Positions 60,197-64,000 of a stretch of 64,000 nt of DNA are shown piece after piece. This DNA comes from Paenibacillus sp. SYP-B3998 (GTDB taxonomy: Bacteria; Bacillota; Bacilli; Paenibacillales; NBRC-103111). The notes beneath the pieces are model-generated. The model was given only the letters and a program-made list of their open reading frames with translations, was not told the origin of the DNA and did no database searches. Every line of letters starts with the position of its first letter. Positions within the stretch are counted from its first letter, which is position 1. The stretch is from the NCBI RefSeq assembly GCF_010820665.1, contig NZ_JAAIKC010000002.1, forward strand, positions 248,001 to 312,000, given 5' to 3'. A program made the position numbers and the translations under genes.

Positions 60197-62308
60197 ATGA
60201 AACAACAACTAAATCGTATTTGGCTTATTGGGAAAGGACGATGGCCTCTTCTCTTGACTACCTTAATCCCCGTGCTTATTATGGAAATCCTGAGTCGCGG
60301 TCATTATCTGGAGATGGTGTCCTGGAGCGTGCAGCATGCCTTACAATTCCTCTTCAATTCATGGATCGTCCTCGGTCTGCTGCTGCTGTTCATTGCGGCA
60401 ATTGGTAGAACAAGAATCGCTTACTGGGTGCTATCCAGCATCTTGCTTATCTTAGCGCTAATCAGTGGCGTCAAACTCAAAATTCTAGGTGTTCCTCTCT
60501 TACCGTGGGATATCGTCCTAACCGGCGAAACCTCTGACATGGTAAAATACGTGACAAACGTTCTGAATCTACGCACACTCATCGGTTTATTGCTGTTTAC
60601 TGGAGTCAGCTATGTCCTCTTGTACCGCACCCGACTTTTTGTGAAAAAAGTAGCTTGGCGAGAACGCAGTTTTTTAGCTATTCTGGCCCTCCTGATGCTT
60701 ACCGCTGTAATAACGGATAGACCTATGCCCTTACAGAAATGGTTTGGAATTAAAGCGCTAACATGGAACCAAGCTCAGAATACGAAAACGAATGGCTTCG
60801 CGCTTGCAACCGTTTTAAATACGAGATCCATGTTTAGCGATCGACGAGAAGGCTACGATGACAAAGCAGTTGCGGCTATCGTCAATCAAACACCAAAGCC
60901 AATTAAAGTCGGCAGTCTTACTGGCAACGTAAAGCCCAATGTGATTGTCGTATTGAGTGAATCATTTTGGGACCCAACCATCATCAAAGGTGTGGAATTT
61001 AGTCAGGACCCCATTCCATTCTTCCACAAGCTGCAAGCAAGCGGAACGAGCGGTTGGATGCTATCGCCACAATACGGAGGCGGTACCGCTAACGTGGAGT
61101 TCGAGGTTCTCACCGGAAACTCGATGCGCTTCCTGCCTCAAGGCTCGATCGCCTATAACCAATTTATCACGAGTGAGGTTGACTCGTTAGCTAGTATTTA
61201 TGCAAGACAAGGGTATACCTCGACGGCCATTAGTCCATTTCACAATTGGTACTTTAACAGCAACAAAATCTATGAAGATTTCGGGTTTTCCAAATACATC
61301 CCGATTGAATATTTTAAACCTAATTATTCTGGCCCTTATATTGCAGATAGTGAAGTTGCGGCTAATATTATTCATGCAAGTGATCAAAGTGAGGGTCCAG
61401 ATTTTATATTCGCGAACACGATGGAAAACCATTTCCATTACTTTCCTGGGAAATTCCCTAAAAATACGATCGACGTCAGAGGTGACATAGCTCCCTCTTC
61501 TCAAGGCATGTTGGAAACATTAGCTCAAGGCATACAATCAGCGGATAACATGCTAAAGGAGCTCGTTGAACATTATGAGAAAAGCGACGAACCTACGATT
61601 ATTGCCTTTTGGGGAGATCATCTTCCCTCATTGGGAGACGATTATGCAACTTACATCGACACCAAATACATTAGCGGTAAAGACGATCCAGATTTCTTGA
61701 AAAAAATGTATAGCGTTCCACTGGTGGTATGGAACAATTTTGATACACAGCGCAAGGACAATCTCACGATTAGCCCTTCTTTCTTAGGGCCATATCTCAT
61801 CGAACTATCCAAACAGCAAGGCAGCTATTATACAGATTATTTGCAGGAGCTTTCCAAAAAAATACCTGTCATTCCTCCAAACGACTATTACGCGGGCATG
61901 AATATTAAAGAGGAAGACCTTAGAGACTATGAAACACTTCAATATGATATTCTGTTCGGAGATCATCATGCTTACAAAGATTACAAAAACCCGATTATTG
62001 ACCCTAAATACATGCTAGGCTTCGGTCCTATTACGATTGAAAACGCACAAACGGACACACAGGATTTATCTGGACGGTCGAGCGTAACTATCACTATAAA
62101 AGGCAATCATTTACCGACTCTCGGTTATGTCACGCTGAACGGCAAGTCATTGCCAACCACTTGGCTGGATGAAAACAAATTGACTGCCAGAGTTGAAGGC
62201 GATGTGCTAAAGACTGGCATTTGGGACATTCAAGTTCAGGTGAAAGATTCTAAAGAAACGGTAATCGGAAAATCCAATACATGGCCTATTGATATGGGAG
62301 GCCGTTAA
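60197..62308 (+). CDS. LTA synthase-family sulfatase-fold membrane enzyme, paralog 2
   Basis: 703 aa from ATG 60197, with GGGAG 5 nt upstream. Five membrane helices are followed by the sulfatase-fold domain with NVIVVLSESFWDP, YGGGTANVEFEVLTGNSMRF (candidate catalytic Thr), FANTMENHFHYFPGK and WGDHLPSLGDDY. Its last 95 residues are a beta-rich Ig/IPT-like module (SSVTITIKGNHLPTLGYVTL). It resembles paralog 1 over its whole length, including this extra module, indicating an old duplication. Its product is probably a glycerol-phosphate polymer or a related wall decoration, not necessarily standard LTA. Confidence 0.88.
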   Translation: MKQQLNRIWLIGKGRWPLLLTTLIPVLIMEILSRGHYLEMVSWSVQHALQFLFNSWIVLGLLLLFIAAIGRTRIAYWVLSSILLILALISGVKLKILGVPLLPWDIVLTGETSDMVKYVTNVLNLRTLIGLLLFTGVSYVLLYRTRLFVKKVAWRERSFLAILALLMLTAVITDRPMPLQKWFGIKALTWNQAQNTKTNGFALATVLNTRSMFSDRREGYDDKAVAAIVNQTPKPIKVGSLTGNVKPNVIVVLSESFWDPTIIKGVEFSQDPIPFFHKLQASGTSGWMLSPQYGGGTANVEFEVLTGNSMRFLPQGSIAYNQFITSEVDSLASIYARQGYTSTAISPFHNWYFNSNKIYEDFGFSKYIPIEYFKPNYSGPYIADSEVAANIIHASDQSEGPDFIFANTMENHFHYFPGKFPKNTIDVRGDIAPSSQGMLETLAQGIQSADNMLKELVEHYEKSDEPTIIAFWGDHLPSLGDDYATYIDTKYISGKDDPDFLKKMYSVPLVVWNNFDTQRKDNLTISPSFLGPYLIELSKQQGSYYTDYLQELSKKIPVIPPNDYYAGMNIKEEDLRDYETLQYDILFGDHHAYKDYKNPIIDPKYMLGFGPITIENAQTDTQDLSGRSSVTITIKGNHLPTLGYVTLNGKSLPTTWLDENKLTARVEGDVLKTGIWDIQVQVKDSKETVIGKSNTWPIDMGGR

Positions 62309-62319
62309 CATGCACACAA

Positions 62320-62348
62320 ATTCCCCTGCCGAAACCGGTAAGGGGATT
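62320..62348. terminator. Terminator between LTA synthase paralog 2 and the MFS gene
   Basis: TTCCCCT-GCCG pairs with CGGT-AGGGGA, with AAAT on one side and TTTTCG on the other. It lies between two convergent stop codons and can serve both. Confidence 0.7.
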
Positions 62349-62360
62349 TTCGTATATAAT

Positions 62361-63731
62361 TTACGTTAGAGCCGTCTGTTTTGTACGGTACAGATAATAA
62401 CTAAGAACGGCAAGTAAAAGGATTCCTGCTGCTCCCCAAAAAATATGTGAATAGGCTTCGGCAAGTGGAATCGACTTTTGCCAAACAATGCTCTTACCGC
62501 TCAAGGCCACGCCAAAAGCACCGCCTACGAACTGAATCAATTGTGAAAGCCCCATACCAGCGCCAATTTGCTCCCGCGGCAATATTCGTGACATTTCATT
62601 CGATAAACTCGTTGTCAACATCGTCGCTCCAATACTCAGAGGAATATAGATGCAAAGAATCGTATACGGTGACGTGTGACTGAAACAGGCGAAGAGAATT
62701 GCGCCAACTAACATAAGCAGGCTACCTCCGCGCAGATTAAGATGATTACCATAACGATCAATCAACCTGCCAATCGGGTTGGAAAGCACAGCGGATACCA
62801 TAGCACCAGGAAAAATCATTAATCCTGTAAATGATGAGCTCATCCCATACAAGCGGCTCAGCATAAGCGGCATCAGAAACAAAACTGCAAAGTGGGCGGC
62901 AAACGCGGCAAAGCTCATAAAGCTAAGAAGCATATACGGCTTATTCGTCAATAATACAGGTTGAACGAAAGGCTGATCCGTTCGTTTGATTCGAAACCAA
63001 AATGAAAGTAAGAATATCACTCCAGCAGCCAAGGCTAGCAGCGAGCTAGTCGTCATAAACAGAAGGAGTCCCGTAACACCGATGCCGATAAAGGCTGCGC
63101 CTGCGAAGTCAAAACGAACGTGAACGGCCTCTTCTTTCGGAAGCAATTTATAAAAAATTGGCAACAAGAGCACAATAAGGCCCGTAATAACGAATAATCC
63201 GTTCCATCCCCAGTATTGTGTAATTAAGCCCCCTAAGACTGGCCCTAGCCCCATGCCGAACGTAGCTGTGGAGATGACGATTGACATCGAACTTCCCCTT
63301 CTGCTCATTGGAATATAACGGGTAACGAGCACAATTCCTAAGGCGATCCCTGATCCGGCGCCCGTAGCTTGCAATAAGCGTGCCCCAAACAGCATGACAA
63401 AGTGATGGCTGAAAGCACCCAATAAAGAACCAAAAGTAAGAAAACAAATTCCGATAACAAGCAGTCTTCTTATGGGTAGGTAATCGGATAATCGGCTGAA
63501 GGTGATTGAGGATAACGCAAACATAATCGAATACCCTGTTACAATCCATGATGCCGTTGCGGAAGATAAAGAGAAGTCCTTCATAATTTGTGGTAACGCC
63601 ACATTGAACATCGTTGAATTCATAGCAATCAACATGACAGCAACACTCCAAAAACTAAGAACTAGCTTTTCTCTCAGGACGGCCACTTCTGCATGAGGAG
63701 TCGAAATCGTTGAAGCTGTATTCGTCGTCAT
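62361..63731 (-). CDS. MFS transporter (DHA, tetracycline/drug-efflux type)
   Basis: 456 aa with 12 or more helices. Motif A is FSRLSDYLPIRRLL near residue 82, and motif C-like GAGSGIALGIVLVTRYIP and ATFGMGLGPVLGGLITQYWG follow, typical of drug:H+ antiporters such as TetL-type. The first 25 residues are Thr-rich and polar. A ribosome site GGGAGGG is 13 nt ahead of the ATG. It is preceded by a terminator region shared with the next gene. It belongs to the same broad family as the pseudogene at 51704. Confidence 0.88.
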   Translation of the reverse strand: MTTNTASTISTPHAEVAVLREKLVLSFWSVAVMLIAMNSTMFNVALPQIMKDFSLSSATASWIVTGYSIMFALSSITFSRLSDYLPIRRLLVIGICFLTFGSLLGAFSHHFVMLFGARLLQATGAGSGIALGIVLVTRYIPMSRRGSSMSIVISTATFGMGLGPVLGGLITQYWGWNGLFVITGLIVLLLPIFYKLLPKEEAVHVRFDFAGAAFIGIGVTGLLLFMTTSSLLALAAGVIFLLSFWFRIKRTDQPFVQPVLLTNKPYMLLSFMSFAAFAAHFAVLFLMPLMLSRLYGMSSSFTGLMIFPGAMVSAVLSNPIGRLIDRYGNHLNLRGGSLLMLVGAILFACFSHTSPYTILCIYIPLSIGATMLTTSLSNEMSRILPREQIGAGMGLSQLIQFVGGAFGVALSGKSIVWQKSIPLAEAYSHIFWGAAGILLLAVLSYYLYRTKQTALT

Positions 63732-63822
63732 TTGAGTAAAGGATCCCTCCCCTTTTTATTGTTCGAAAGTTATCGAACTATTAAAATTTAACACAGATCA
63801 TTTCCAAGTTCAAGAAAAAAAG

Positions 63823-63853
63823 AAAAGCCCTTTCCGGTAAGGAAAAGGCTTTT
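63823..63853. terminator. Terminator before the partial oxidoreductase gene
   Basis: AAAAGCC-TTTCC pairs with GGAAA-GGCTTTT across a five-base loop, with A- and T-rich flanks. It lies just after the stop of the partial gene ending at 63877 on the minus strand. Confidence 0.8.
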
Positions 63854-63876
63854 CCAATTTTTAAATTTTATATCAT

Positions 63877-64000
63877 CTATAGCGATACCATTTTCCCCGT
63901 AGCTTCTGATTCAAAAGCAGCAAGAATAACGTTCAAAGCACGCAATCCTTCTTCGCCTGAAATACGCGGCGCTTGGCCTGCTAGAATGCTAGCTACAAAC
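63877..64000 (-). CDS. Gfo/Idh/MocA-family oxidoreductase (C-terminal end only)
   Basis: Only the last 40 codons are in the window. The end reads ILAGQAPRISGEEGLRALNV followed by ILAAFESEATGKMVSL and a stop. The GEEGLRAL...ILAAFES pattern is the usual C-terminal helix of Gfo/Idh/MocA NAD(P)-dependent sugar or inositol dehydrogenases. The substrate cannot be told from this fragment. Confidence 0.8.
   Translation of the reverse strand, partial: FVASILAGQAPRISGEEGLRALNVILAAFESEATGKMVSL

Overview
The window is chromosomal DNA of an endospore-forming, low-to-mid GC Firmicute, most likely a Paenibacillus-type member of the Bacillales. The evidence is the sporulation set (spo0A, spoIVB, the complete spoIIIAA-AH operon, an RsfA-like regulator, spore photoproduct lyase, YjcZ-type miniproteins), Gram-positive regulatory RNAs (cobalamin riboswitch, methionyl T-box, preQ1 riboswitch) and strong GGAGG ribosome binding sites. 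No rRNA, tRNA, CRISPR array or intact insertion sequence was seen.

Layout. 1-4000: anaerobic cobalamin genes on the minus strand (cbiH60, cbiX, cobK/cbiJ, partial cbiC) behind a B12 riboswitch and terminator; the order matches the Bacillus megaterium operon. 4000-9350: an accessory stretch with a guanylate-kinase-like protein, small membrane and hypothetical proteins, a metallo-beta-lactamase-fold hydrolase with a lipid-binding-like partner, and an RsfA-like regulator between two copies of a YjcZ miniprotein gene. 9370-31120: a long minus-strand block in classical Bacillales order: yqhV, spoIIIAA-AH, accB, accC, yqhY, (amaP, DUF2273), nusB, folD, xseA, xseB, ispA, dxs, tlyA, argR, recN, spoIVB, spo0A. 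31190-34800: a possible 48-aa gene, the sulfolactate genes comA-comB, a DUF441 protein and aspartate kinase, inserted between yqhV and efp relative to B. subtilis. 34980-40500: efp, yqhT, aroQ, yqhR, yqhQ, a YqhP-like protein, yqhO and mntR, again conserved synteny. 40660-51620: splB, a zinc ABC transporter operon with ccdA and a Zur-box-like site, a lipoprotein, T-box-controlled metG, yidD, a transposase-derived zinc-ribbon protein, a 20-unit 9-bp tandem repeat, the PPDK regulator, and a queuosine-precursor transporter under a preQ1 riboswitch. 51700-64000: an MFS pseudogene, two paralogous LTA-synthase-like enzymes flanking a two-component system, a CPBP protease, a YitT protein, YmaF and aldose epimerase, then an MFS transporter and a partial Gfo/Idh/MocA oxidoreductase.

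How the genes fit together. The central block combines housekeeping (fatty acid synthesis, isoprenoids, DNA repair, one-carbon metabolism) with the master sporulation regulator and mother-cell/forespore signalling. Compartment-specific promoters can be read directly: a sigma-E type promoter before spoIIIAA, a sigma-H type promoter with Spo0A boxes before spo0A, and sigma-K-like elements before the YjcZ genes and comAB.

I did not find a clearly new multi-gene system. The best candidates for unrecorded biology are small: two ATGA-overlapping mini-ORFs (8944-9086), an unannotated 48-aa ORF (31193-31339), a transposase-derived protein lacking its DDE domain (48578-49270), the tandem array next to ppsR, and LTA-synthase paralogs with an extra C-terminal Ig/IPT-like domain. 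Many translation starts were moved from the longest ORF to the codon with the best Shine-Dalgarno spacing; this is stated per gene.
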